A stretch of DNA of 17,583 bases from Timaviella sp038204505 (lineage in GTDB: Bacteria > Cyanobacteriota > Cyanobacteriia > Elainellales > Elainellaceae), in assembly GCA_038204505.1 (NCBI GenBank), contig JBBRCV010000116.1, positions 1 to 17,583 on the forward strand, given 5' to 3'. This document shows positions 8,427 to 15,882 of this stretch, one piece after another. Position 1 is the stretch's first letter; each line of letters starts with the position of its first letter. The translations under genes and the position numbers were made by a program. The notes under the pieces are model-generated. The model was not told where the DNA came from, did no database searches, and worked only from the letters and a program-made list of their open reading frames with translations.

Positions 8427-9887
8427 ATGCTAGATGTAGGTATCATAAATAGTTCACTAACTATTCAAAATGCAAAGCTTCCCAAAAGAAGCTATCTTTA
8501 TCACCTCAAGTTACAAAGTGTCGGTTCAGCTTTTGTAGAAAGCTTAACCAGCTACATCACTCGTTTAGCTCAAAACCATAACGTGTTTCCTGGGACTCTT
8601 ATGGAAAGGGAAGTTGCGCCACTAGTTAACAAAGCTCATGGTGGTGCAAACCTTCATAAGATATACGATTACACAGCGACTCTTAATGGCACAGGAATCA
8701 TGGCAATGAACGACCCCGCCGCAAGCGGACGGGGTATCAAATATCCCTTTTTTAATTAGACACTTACGCCCCAAGGGGCGGGGAATCTACCCTCTACGAG
8801 ATTGAATCTAGTCCAGACTCTTCAGGAATTGACTTTACATGACAACCTACAATGTCTGACAATGCTTCCTTGGGCTAACGTACTTCCAGCAAGAGGCTTG
8901 CTTCGGTCTATACGTGCTTGGTGCCCAATATGCTATGAAGAATGGCAGTCAAACAATCAAATACTATATGAGCCCTTGATATGGTCGATATGTGCCGTTA
9001 AAGTTTGCTCTCTTCATCACCAATCTCTTGTCACTCAGTGTCCTCATTGCCACCAGTCAAATCGACCATTGGCATGGAAATCGCGGCCCGGATACTGTTC
9101 TAGATGTCAGAAATGGCTGGGCTCCTCGCAGGGTAGAGACTTTTCTAACGTATCTACGATGGAATCTGAGCAGTTTCTTTGGGTAGCTAGTGCTGTTAAA
9201 GATTTACTTGCTGTCACCCCAACGCCAAAGTTTCCTTGTGGTAAACGAAGAGTTGCACAAGCTCTTAATTTTTACGTTGACCAAGTTACTGAAGGCAATA
9301 TAGCCGAACTCGCACGGCGGCTTGGAGTACCGAAAAACACCCTCTGGCTTTGGTATAACGGCAGCAATCTACCCACACTAGAATCCTTGTTACAAATTTG
9401 CCGTTGCCTAAATACTTCGCCACTAGATTTTTTAACAGGAGAACTACAAATTTTAAGCCAAGAGCAACTGGCATTACCCCCATTACTGGAATGCAAGCCA
9501 AAGGCTAAGGCTAGAGTTTTTGATAGTGCTTATCTCCGAGATCTTCAACAGAAACTACAAGAACTCTTAAGTTCTGATAAAACACCTCCGCTTTCCATGA
9601 AGCAGACGGCAAAGCAATTGGGACATAACAGTCGCACAATTTATAGACATTTTCCGGATCTAGGTCACCAGATTTCAGCTAAATACGATGATTACCAAAA
9701 TGCTCGATACTTAGCGGCGATCGAGCAGGCTTGTAAGGAGGTTCATCGCGTGGTTCTCGAACTTCATGCTGAATCAATATATCCTTCAGAAGCTCGCGTT
9801 TCAGAGCGAATGAACAAACCAGGATATTTGAGGTACAAGAAAGTTCGGGCTGTTCTACGCGAAGCAAAAGTTGCAGTCACAAGCTAA
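8427..9887 (+). pseudogene. tniQ: TniQ/TnsD family protein, second copy, interrupted by a 96-bp palindromic element
   Basis: Two halves in one frame align along their whole length with the upstream TniQ. The 5' half ends at TAG 8757-8759; the 3' half resumes inside the insertion and ends at 9887. ATG 8427 is chosen because MLDVGII lines up with the start of the first copy; a TTG at 8346 is possible. The N-terminal half has AFVESLTSYITRLAQ. The 3' half has LTMLPWANV, zinc ligands in WCPIC, VCSLHH, QCPHC and YCSRC, an XRE-like helix-turn-helix (NIAELARRLGVPKNTLWLWYNG), and the PPLSMKQTAKQLGHNSRTIYRHF repeat. Removing 8711-8806 restores LNGTGIMAMN-LVQTLQELTL, matching the first copy with no gap. 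The rest looks undamaged, so the insertion appears recent. Only amber read-through or separately translated halves could give product. Confidence 0.85.
8711..8806. mobile_element. 96-bp palindromic insertion, IS200/IS605-derived MITE-like (PATE) candidate
   Basis: The left hairpin is CCCCG/CCGC-AA-GCGG-(A)-CGGGG at 8714-8734. The right hairpin is CGCCCC-AA-GGGGCG at 8767-8780, followed by GGG-AATCTA-CCC. TGAA occurs at 8707-8710 and again at 8803-8806, so the junctions are ambiguous by 4 bp. Subterminal imperfect hairpins at each end with no terminal inverted repeats and no coding capacity are the signature of elements mobilised by IS200/IS605 TnpA. The insert is exactly 96 bp, a multiple of three, with one in-frame TAG at 8757-8759. 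Family assignment is from remembered structure, not a search. Confidence 0.65.
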
Positions 9888-9953
9888 GAGGTGCAGTAAT
9901 CAGCTTCATTTCAAGGCAGGTGGTAAAATCTACCCAAATTGAATTGTGCTCCA

Positions 9954-9970
9954 AAACTTTATAAAAGTTT
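9954..9970. repeat. AT-rich inverted repeat, AAACTTT-ATA-AAAGTTT
   Basis: Perfect 7-bp arms separated by 3 bp, between the second tniQ and the transposon end. It has no GC-rich stem or T-tract, so it is a poor intrinsic terminator. It may be an architectural part of the end, or chance in AT-rich DNA. Confidence 0.4.
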
Positions 9971-9974
9971 ACGG

Positions 9975-10045
9975 AATCAAATTTTGGACAACACGTTCTG
10001 GAAGCAAAAGCTGGACAAGTTGTCCAAAATTTAGGTCAAGTTACA
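9975..10045 (-). repeat. Transposon right end with three TnsB-site-like repeats
   Basis: Read on the minus strand from 10045, the end starts TGTAACTTGACC. Three similar units follow in the same orientation: TTGACCTAAATTTTG from 10039, TTGTCCAGCTTTTGCTT from 10018, and TTGTCCAAAATTTGATT from 9991, spaced 21 and 27 bp. A perfect 12-bp inverted repeat is also present (ATTTTGGACAAC at 9981-9992, GTTGTCCAAAAT at 10019-10030). Iterated TnsB sites next to a TGT terminus are the standard Tn7-family end design. The distance to the tRNA 3' end is 30 bp. Confidence 0.65.
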
Positions 10046-10050
10046 AGCTT
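10046..10050. other. Candidate 5-bp target site duplication (AGCTT)
   Basis: These are the five bases outside the proposed ACA terminus. Tn7-family insertion normally duplicates 5 bp. The partner copy would adjoin the left end, which is outside the window, so this is unconfirmed. Confidence 0.35.
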
Positions 10051-10075
10051 ACCCAATGCAATAACCTTTAAGATA

Positions 10076-10148
10076 TGGAGCTAAGGAGACTCGAACTCCT
10101 AACCCCCTCCATGCCATGGAGGTGCGCTACCAATTGCGCTATAGCCCC
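10076..10148 (-). tRNA. tRNA-Ala (anticodon GGC)
   Basis: A 73-nt cloverleaf can be drawn on the minus strand: acceptor GGGGCTA with TAGCTCC, D stem GCGC/GCGC, anticodon stem CCTCC/GGAGG with loop ATGGCAT (anticodon GGC), T stem AGGAG/CTCCT with TTCGAGT loop, and discriminator A. Base pair 3-70 is G-U, the identity element for alanine. CCA is not encoded. The gene is intact and points toward the transposon, whose end lies 30 bp past its 3' end; it is the probable attachment site read by a TnsD/TniQ protein. Confidence 0.95.
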
Positions 10149-10308
10149 TTTAAACTCAGTCTAAGCTTACACTAGCGCCTGCATTATTTCAATCAATTGC
10201 CGTCAACTGGTGCAAGGGCGATCGCCTCTAACTACTGCCAACCTGCCTTTAAGATCAATCAACTCAACATAGAATACGAAAGAGTCTCTTTTAAGGCATG
10301 GTTAAAGC

Positions 10309-12054
10309 GTGACGTTGATCGACTTTAGTAACACCAACACAATCTGGGCATCGGTTTTAGTTGAAACGTTCTATTGCTCAGGGCTAGAGACTGCGATAAT
10401 TTGTCCAGGATCGCGGTCTGCACCCTTAACGGTAGCGTTCGCTCGGCATTCCTCGATTGAGGCAATTCCCATTCTCGATGAGCGATCGGCGGCATTCTTT
10501 GCATTAGGTGTAGCTCGTCGCACGGGGAAAGCAACAGCGTTAGTTTGTACGTCGGGAACAGCGGGGGCAAATTTTTATTCGGCGGTGATTGAGGCGCGGG
10601 AGAGTCGGGTGCCTTTGCTGGTGCTGACGAGCGATCGCCCGCCTGAGCTACGCGAGTGCAATGCGGGTCAAACCGTCGATCAACAAAAGCTATTTGGCGA
10701 TTTTCCTAACTGGTACAGCGAACTAGCAGTGCCGGGGTTGGATCTGAAGCTGTTGCAGTATTTGCGGCAAACTTTAATCCAGGCTTGGGAGCGGACGCTT
10801 TATCCAGTACCAGGGATTGTGCATCTTAACTTGCCCTTTCGTGATCCGTTGGCTCCGGTTGTAAGGGCGGAAGCAGAAGCGTTTGGCGAGGGATTTCCTA
10901 AAGACTTTTTTGATTGGATTCCACGGGATCTTCTACGGAATCTTGCTGTCAGCGATCGCCATTCTCCAGTAGATAATCTGCCATCGGGTCGAACAATTTT
11001 GGTGGCTGGAGTCGCGCAACCCGCAGATCCGCAGGCGTATTGTGAAGCGATCGCCCACATTTCTAAAACGCTCCAAATTCCTGTATTAGCTGAAGGTCTA
11101 TCGCCGTTGCGAAATTATGCCGACCTCAATCCTTATCTCATTTCTACCTATGACTGGATGGTGCGAGATCTAGAACTAGCCGAAAAACTTGTGCCTGATT
11201 TTGTGATTCGGGTGGGTGAAATGCCCACGAGTAAGACGTTACGGCAATGGTTAGAGCGGGTGCAGCCGTTGCAGTGGGTGGTTGATGAAGGCGATCGCAA
11301 TCTTGATCCGCTGCATGGTAAAACGATTCATTGGCGGCGATCGCTCCAATCCTTTGCCGCAAATCTCCCGGCTCAACGCTTACCAGATTTGGCAGACTTG
11401 GCTTATTTAGAGCAATGGTGTGAAGTTGAGAAACGAGTGAGGCGATCGCTTGACCAGAGCCTTAGCCAAGCCGAACCTTTTGAAGAAAAAATTGAAGGGA
11501 AAGCTGCCTGGCTTTTATCCCAACATTTGCCCACAGGTACGCCCTTGATTATTGCCAACAGTACAGCCGTTCGTCATGTGGAATGGTTCTGGAAGCCTGG
11601 AAATCGCGCCATCCGTCCTTTCTGCAACCGAGGCGCAAACGGCATTGATGGCACCTTATCGACTGCATTAGGCGTGGCGCACAGGCAGCAAAGCAGCGTG
11701 TTGCTGACTGGAGATTTGGCGCTGCTGCATGATACTAATGGGTTTTTAATTCGCAATTACTTTATTGGGCATCTCACTATTGTGTTGATTAATAACAATG
11801 GCGGCGGCATTTTCGAGCATTTGCCGATCGCCCAATTCAATCCGCCGTTTGAAGAATTTTTTGCCACGCCCCAACACATCGACTTTGCTCTGCTTTGCCA
11901 AACTTATAATGCAAAACACGAGCTAATCCAGTCTTGGGATCAGCTCGTGCAGCGGTTAAATCCTCTGCCAACAGAGGGAATTAGGGTATTGGAAGTGAAG
12001 TGCGATCGCCAGTTCAGCGCTCAATTCAGTGCTCAGTGGCGACCTACCCTCTAG
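10309..12054 (+). CDS. menD: MenD, SEPHCHC synthase (phylloquinone pathway)
   Basis: 581 aa, full family length. A thiamine-diphosphate enzyme that joins 2-oxoglutarate-derived succinic semialdehyde to isochorismate, giving 2-succinyl-5-enolpyruvyl-6-hydroxy-3-cyclohexene-1-carboxylate. In cyanobacteria the route leads to phylloquinone, the photosystem I electron carrier. Motifs: CPGSRSAPL (32-40), LDERSAAFFALG with the cofactor-activating glutamate E58, TSGTAGANFYSAV (81-93), and in the C-terminal domain GANGIDGTLSTALG and the ThDP/Mg site LTGDLALLHD...INNNGGGIF. The GTG start gives the usual MTLIDFSNTNT opening; the nearby ATG at 10298 is out of frame and meets a stop at once. It ends in a 4-bp overlap with convergent psb27. 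Several HIP1 sites lie within it. Confidence 0.95.
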   Translation: MTLIDFSNTNTIWASVLVETFYCSGLETAIICPGSRSAPLTVAFARHSSIEAIPILDERSAAFFALGVARRTGKATALVCTSGTAGANFYSAVIEARESRVPLLVLTSDRPPELRECNAGQTVDQQKLFGDFPNWYSELAVPGLDLKLLQYLRQTLIQAWERTLYPVPGIVHLNLPFRDPLAPVVRAEAEAFGEGFPKDFFDWIPRDLLRNLAVSDRHSPVDNLPSGRTILVAGVAQPADPQAYCEAIAHISKTLQIPVLAEGLSPLRNYADLNPYLISTYDWMVRDLELAEKLVPDFVIRVGEMPTSKTLRQWLERVQPLQWVVDEGDRNLDPLHGKTIHWRRSLQSFAANLPAQRLPDLADLAYLEQWCEVEKRVRRSLDQSLSQAEPFEEKIEGKAAWLLSQHLPTGTPLIIANSTAVRHVEWFWKPGNRAIRPFCNRGANGIDGTLSTALGVAHRQQSSVLLTGDLALLHDTNGFLIRNYFIGHLTIVLINNNGGGIFEHLPIAQFNPPFEEFFATPQHIDFALLCQTYNAKHELIQSWDQLVQRLNPLPTEGIRVLEVKCDRQFSAQFSAQWRPTL

Positions 12055-12449
12055 CCTTCTTCTCTTCTCAACGCCGACTCTACTTGCTTAAACTCTTGGT
12101 CTAGACGATCTTTTAGCTTTTGGGGCACCGGGCGATTGGGGTAAGAGCTGTAATGCCCAGCCAAAGAATTGAGCGCAGTACGCATCGTGGTGAACGAGCT
12201 GAGCTTAGCCAAGCCGCCATCCCGACGATAGCGCGCCGAAAACTCATTAATTTGCTGGCGGGCTGCTGCTTGAGCATCCATTCTTTCGGGAGCTTCTTTG
12301 GGTAAAGCAACGGCAGACTTAAGCGTTTCAATTAAATCCAATGTATCTTGACGATAGTTACCACCCGCGATCGCAGGTGTTGCCAAACTCATCAGCCCGA
12401 TTACAAAAACCAGAACCAATGCAACCAAACGCGATAAAACTCTTCTCAT
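12051..12449 (-). CDS. psb27: Photosystem II assembly protein Psb27
   Basis: 132 aa. The family binds CP43 on the lumenal side of assembling or damaged photosystem II and holds back oxygen-evolving-complex formation until assembly is done. The mature part has the conserved four-helix sequence: GNYRQDTLDLIETLK, NEFSARYRRDGG, SSFTTMRTALNSLAGHYSSYPNRPVP and LDQEFKQVESALRRE. The N-terminus (1-28) is a signal peptide with an Arg-rich start, a hydrophobic core and an AIA-GG cleavage site. Unlike the Synechocystis and Thermosynechococcus proteins I recall, there is no lipobox cysteine, so the protein should be soluble in the lumen rather than lipid-anchored. GAGG lies upstream of the ATG. Confidence 0.93.
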   Translation of the reverse strand: MRRVLSRLVALVLVFVIGLMSLATPAIAGGNYRQDTLDLIETLKSAVALPKEAPERMDAQAAARQQINEFSARYRRDGGLAKLSSFTTMRTALNSLAGHYSSYPNRPVPQKLKDRLDQEFKQVESALRREEG

Positions 12450-12530
12450 AAAACCTCAAGTGTGGAGCGCGAAGTTATCCTTCATGCAAGGCGGGGATCA
12501 TCGATTATCATATCTTGATTCGGGGACTCT

Positions 12531-13982
12531 CTACTCCTTTGCCCTTTTGCGTTCTTGCAGTTTCAGCAGAATTTCAGCATGGACTTCGCGGGTAATGGGA
12601 TAGAAGTACGCCAACACTAAGCCTAAAATCAAGGCGATCGTTGGGATCGGACCGATCGCCAGCCGAATGGCAAAAAGCGCTGATTCGGGCTGAACAGGGG
12701 CGGCTTCTCCAGCGGCACTTGCGATGAATCCGGCAACATTGAGAGCCTGCCCAACTAAGAACAGCCCGATCGCCAAGCCAATTTTTTGCAACAGCACCAT
12801 AAACCCATAAAAAACTCCTTCGCGGCGCAGTCCGGTATTCAGTTCATCTAGCTCAATCACATCCGGCATCATTGACCAGGGAATTAGGTAAGCCGTCGAA
12901 ACGCCCACGCCTGCCATAATTGCCAAAGGAAAAATCAAACTCGACTGATTAGGCTGCAAGAAAAATAAGCCAGCCTGGGCAATAATCCAAATCGCCATAC
13001 CCATAAAGTAGACCGCTTTCTTGCCGACTCTGGCACTCACAGCACTCCATACAAACAGCATCACCAAAGCCGTACCCTGAACCGCCAAAGCCACCGCTGT
13101 AAAAATTGACGAAGGCTGCCCTAGCCAATTGACTACAAAATAGGGCAAAATTGCCGCCGTGATCTGAACGCCTAGCCAAGAGCAAAGGTAGATTCCTATG
13201 ACAAACAAAAACGGACGATTACTAAACACAATCCGCATTTGTTGCAGATAGGGCAAGGGCGCGGGTTCTTCGACGCTAGAAGTAAGATTATGTTGCGCCA
13301 CTTCAACAGAACGGGCACGGGTGCCAAATACGCACCAGTAAAGCGGAATTGTGGAAAGCACTGCACAGATCCCACCCAAAATCAAATAACGCTGTGCAGC
13401 ATCAGCCACGTTCGCAAAAATTACCTGTGCCAATATCAACGACAGAATACTACCGCCAATGGAAAAAGTGAATCGAAAACTATTGAGGCTGGTACGCTCG
13501 TTATAGTCTTGGGTTAACTCTGGCGTGAGCGCTGTGTAGGGCAGGTTAACCATGGTGTAAAAAGTATTAAACACGACGGCAACCACAATGTAATACCAAA
13601 ATAAACCCGTTTGATTGGTCGCTGGATCGCTGCTAAATTTCGGCACAATCCACTGCAAAAAGAACGTGATGCCAAAGGGAATCGCCCCCCACAGCATCCA
13701 AGGATACCGCCGCCCCCACTTGCCCGATCGGGTGCGATCGCTCCACATGCCCACAATCGGGTCATTGATGGCATCCCAAATCTTGCTAATTAGTAAAAGG
13801 CTGCCTGCCAATGCGGCATTCATTCCCGCTACGCTAGTGAAAAAGTACAGCAGAAAAAACGCCAAAATATTAGCCGTAATAGCTGGACCTAAGTCTCCTG
13901 CACCATACGCCATTTTGGTTTGGAAGGACATGGGTTTGAGAACGGGTGGAGTCGGAATGGGCGGAGTCGAGGAAGAATCCAT
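12531..13982 (-). CDS. GPH-family (MelB-like) sugar:cation symporter, MFS superfamily
   Basis: 483 aa with about 12 hydrophobic segments. The cytoplasmic-loop signature of the glycoside-pentoside-hexuronide family is present at 70-92: D70, NDP (73-75), then SDRTRSGKWGRR, where MelB places cation-site aspartates and the loop 2-3 gate. The central loop (about 225-250) is hydrophilic, and a second-half equivalent GLRREGVFYGF is visible. It is a likely inner-membrane importer of a sugar or glycoside with Na+ or H+; the substrate cannot be read. The first 17 residues are Ser/Pro/Thr-rich, and Met18 (MSFQTKMAYGAGDLG) is where many homologues effectively begin, so the true start could be there. Confidence 0.85.
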   Translation of the reverse strand: MDSSSTPPIPTPPVLKPMSFQTKMAYGAGDLGPAITANILAFFLLYFFTSVAGMNAALAGSLLLISKIWDAINDPIVGMWSDRTRSGKWGRRYPWMLWGAIPFGITFFLQWIVPKFSSDPATNQTGLFWYYIVVAVVFNTFYTMVNLPYTALTPELTQDYNERTSLNSFRFTFSIGGSILSLILAQVIFANVADAAQRYLILGGICAVLSTIPLYWCVFGTRARSVEVAQHNLTSSVEEPAPLPYLQQMRIVFSNRPFLFVIGIYLCSWLGVQITAAILPYFVVNWLGQPSSIFTAVALAVQGTALVMLFVWSAVSARVGKKAVYFMGMAIWIIAQAGLFFLQPNQSSLIFPLAIMAGVGVSTAYLIPWSMMPDVIELDELNTGLRREGVFYGFMVLLQKIGLAIGLFLVGQALNVAGFIASAAGEAAPVQPESALFAIRLAIGPIPTIALILGLVLAYFYPITREVHAEILLKLQERKRAKE

Positions 13983-14073
13983 AGGAAGTTGCGATCGCTA
14001 GATAAGGATCTATATCTTGCCTCGATACTAGGATATTGAATCACCCGCGTAAGAAATCTCTACCGGAACCAGC

Positions 14074-15798
14074 CTACTGAAACTGCTGTGCATAAAACCG
14101 AGCATAGCGATCGCCCTTTTCCAACAGCTCTCCATGAGTTCCCGACTCCACCACCCGCCCCTGTTCAATCACCAGGATGCGATCGGCGCGGCGCACCGTG
14201 GCTAAGCGATGGGCAATAATAAACACCGTCCTATTCTTCATCAACCGCTCTAGTGCCTCCTGCACCAGCGCTTCCGATTCTGAATCGAGGGCAGAGGTGG
14301 CTTCATCCAGAATCAGGATGCGCGGGTTGAGCAGAACGGCACGGGCGATCGCAATACGCTGCTTTTGTCCACCCGATAAATTTACGCCCCGTTCGCCCAC
14401 CCAGGACTGGTAGCCATTGGGAAACTGGCTAATGAACGAGTGAGCATTTGCTACCTTGGCAGCAGCTTGGACGGTAGCTAGATCAAAATGCCGTTGTCCA
14501 AAGGCAATATTCTGGGCGATCGTGCCAGAAAACAGAATGGTTTCTTGAGGCACAATCCCAATTTGGCGACGGAGACTAGGCAGCGTTACGGTGCGGATAT
14601 CGATGCCATCGATCAGCACTTGTCCCGCTTGCGGGTCGTAGAAGCGGGGCAGGAGATTGGCGAGGGTGGTTTTGCCAGAGCCAGAAGAACCGACTAAGGC
14701 GATCGCCTCTCCTGGAAATGCCAGCAAACTCAGCTTTTGCAACACAGGCTGATCAGCATTGTAATAAAAGCAAATATCCCGATATTCCACCTTGCCCGTC
14801 ACAGGCGGCAACGGTTTAGCAGCGGTCGCTTCTAGAACGGATGGAGGAATCGCCAACAGTTCAAAAATTCGATCTGCCGAAGCCTGTCCTTGCTTGAACT
14901 CGTTATAGTCTTCCGTCAAATGATTAATCGGATCAATCAACATAGCGGCGGCAAGGACATAAATGCCAAACTCCTTGCCCGTTAAATTGCCCGTCGAAAT
15001 TTGCCAGCCGCCCAGCAGCAGCAGCAGCAACACGCTCAAAACTTCCAAAAATCCCACGACCGGATATTGCACCGCCTTCAACCAAGCCGCCTCATACTTC
15101 GCCTGCCGATTGCGTTCCGCCGCTTGGCTAAACCGTTCCACCTCATAATCTTCGGCTGCAAACGCGCGCACCAGCCGAATGCCCATGAACACCTCGGTCA
15201 ACAACGACGACAGATCAGACACCAGGTTTTGGCTGCGGCGAGAAAAAACTAGCATCCGTTCGCCAAACCAGCTAATCAGCACGCCCATCAGGGGTGCAAC
15301 AATCAAACTTGCCAGCGTCAACTGCCAGTTGAGATAAATCATGTATCCAAAGACCAGAACAAGCTGCAACACGCAGGGCAAAATGTCGTGAAAGACCTTG
15401 TTGATGACTTCGCCAATCCGGTCAATATCTTCGGTCATTCGGTAGGATAAATCCCCCGTTTGTGCCGTTTCAAAGTAGCTCAAGCTTAGAGTTTGCAGAT
15501 GGGCGTACACTCGCTTTCGCAGGTCAAGGGCGATCGCCAGCGCCGCCTTTGCCATCCGCGAATCCTGTCCATACTGAGCGATCTTCTGGACGACAAAAAT
15601 TCCAACGACAATGCCCGCCGTTTTCGTCAGCGCTGGGACATTTCCCTTCACCAAAAAATCTAAAATTTGCCCGCCGACCTGCGCCAACAGCGGCCAGCAG
15701 ACCGAAAATACCACAGTACAAACGAATGCCTGAGCGATCGTGCGCCAATGGGGACGCAAGTAAGGAATCAACAACCAGTAGCTAGAACGATTTTTCAC
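14074..15798 (-). CDS. ABC transporter, fused permease and ATPase (MsbA-like half-transporter)
   Basis: 574 aa. An N-terminal exporter-type membrane domain (about 1-310, six helices; GDLSYRMTEDIDRI is the typical intracellular-loop segment) is followed by an ATPase domain: Walker A GSSGSGKTT near 370, Q-loop in GIVPQETILFSGTIAQNI, signature LSGGQKQRIAIARA near 472, Walker B ILILDEATSALD near 495 and the switch histidine in IIAHRL near 530. It should work as a homodimer exporting lipids, peptides or drugs; the substrate is unknown. GTG at 15798 is the start with a weak GGA just upstream. It is divergent from the PerM-family gene across 84 bp. Confidence 0.88.
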   Translation of the reverse strand: MKNRSSYWLLIPYLRPHWRTIAQAFVCTVVFSVCWPLLAQVGGQILDFLVKGNVPALTKTAGIVVGIFVVQKIAQYGQDSRMAKAALAIALDLRKRVYAHLQTLSLSYFETAQTGDLSYRMTEDIDRIGEVINKVFHDILPCVLQLVLVFGYMIYLNWQLTLASLIVAPLMGVLISWFGERMLVFSRRSQNLVSDLSSLLTEVFMGIRLVRAFAAEDYEVERFSQAAERNRQAKYEAAWLKAVQYPVVGFLEVLSVLLLLLLGGWQISTGNLTGKEFGIYVLAAAMLIDPINHLTEDYNEFKQGQASADRIFELLAIPPSVLEATAAKPLPPVTGKVEYRDICFYYNADQPVLQKLSLLAFPGEAIALVGSSGSGKTTLANLLPRFYDPQAGQVLIDGIDIRTVTLPSLRRQIGIVPQETILFSGTIAQNIAFGQRHFDLATVQAAAKVANAHSFISQFPNGYQSWVGERGVNLSGGQKQRIAIARAVLLNPRILILDEATSALDSESEALVQEALERLMKNRTVFIIAHRLATVRRADRILVIEQGRVVESGTHGELLEKGDRYARFYAQQFQ

Positions 15799-15882
15799 TT
15801 CCGTATTCTACAACGCCTGCCCTCGTTAGCTCGCGATCGCCAAGGTTCGGTATTATAAGTAAGCCCATTTCCCTAGATAATC

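Larger units (their letters stand above)
1..10045 (+). mobile_element. Tn7-like transposon (TnsAB-TnsC-TniQ-TniQ), left end outside window
   Basis: The segment joins a complete Tn7-type core (TnsA-TnsB fusion, TnsC, two TniQ/TnsD proteins, all on the + strand) to cargo on its left. It stops just short of a tRNA-Ala gene. The proposed right end is ACA at 10043-10045 (TGT on the minus strand). Inside it are three repeated TnsB-site-like motifs, and outside it lies AGCTT as a possible 5-bp target duplication. The left end, which should read inward from TGTAACTTGACC-like sequence after AGCTT, was not found, so the element must run beyond base 1. Complete GCGATCGC sites are absent here but frequent right of the tRNA, which fits acquired DNA. 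The core is clear; the exact terminal base is inferred. Confidence 0.8.

Noticed and set aside
8802..9887. The 361-aa frame starting TTG at 8802 as an independent gene.
   Set aside because: It begins at the insertion junction, in the same frame as the 5' half, and aligns with the paralogue from its middle onward, so it is the 3' half of a split tniQ.
9954..9970. Inverted repeat considered as a terminator for the tniQ operon.
   Set aside because: The stem is only AT pairs with no T-run of the usual kind, so it is kept as a repeat only.
15001..15252. Poly-Gln and other open frames opposite the ABC transporter gene.
   Set aside because: These are antisense shadows of a gene whose motifs are complete.
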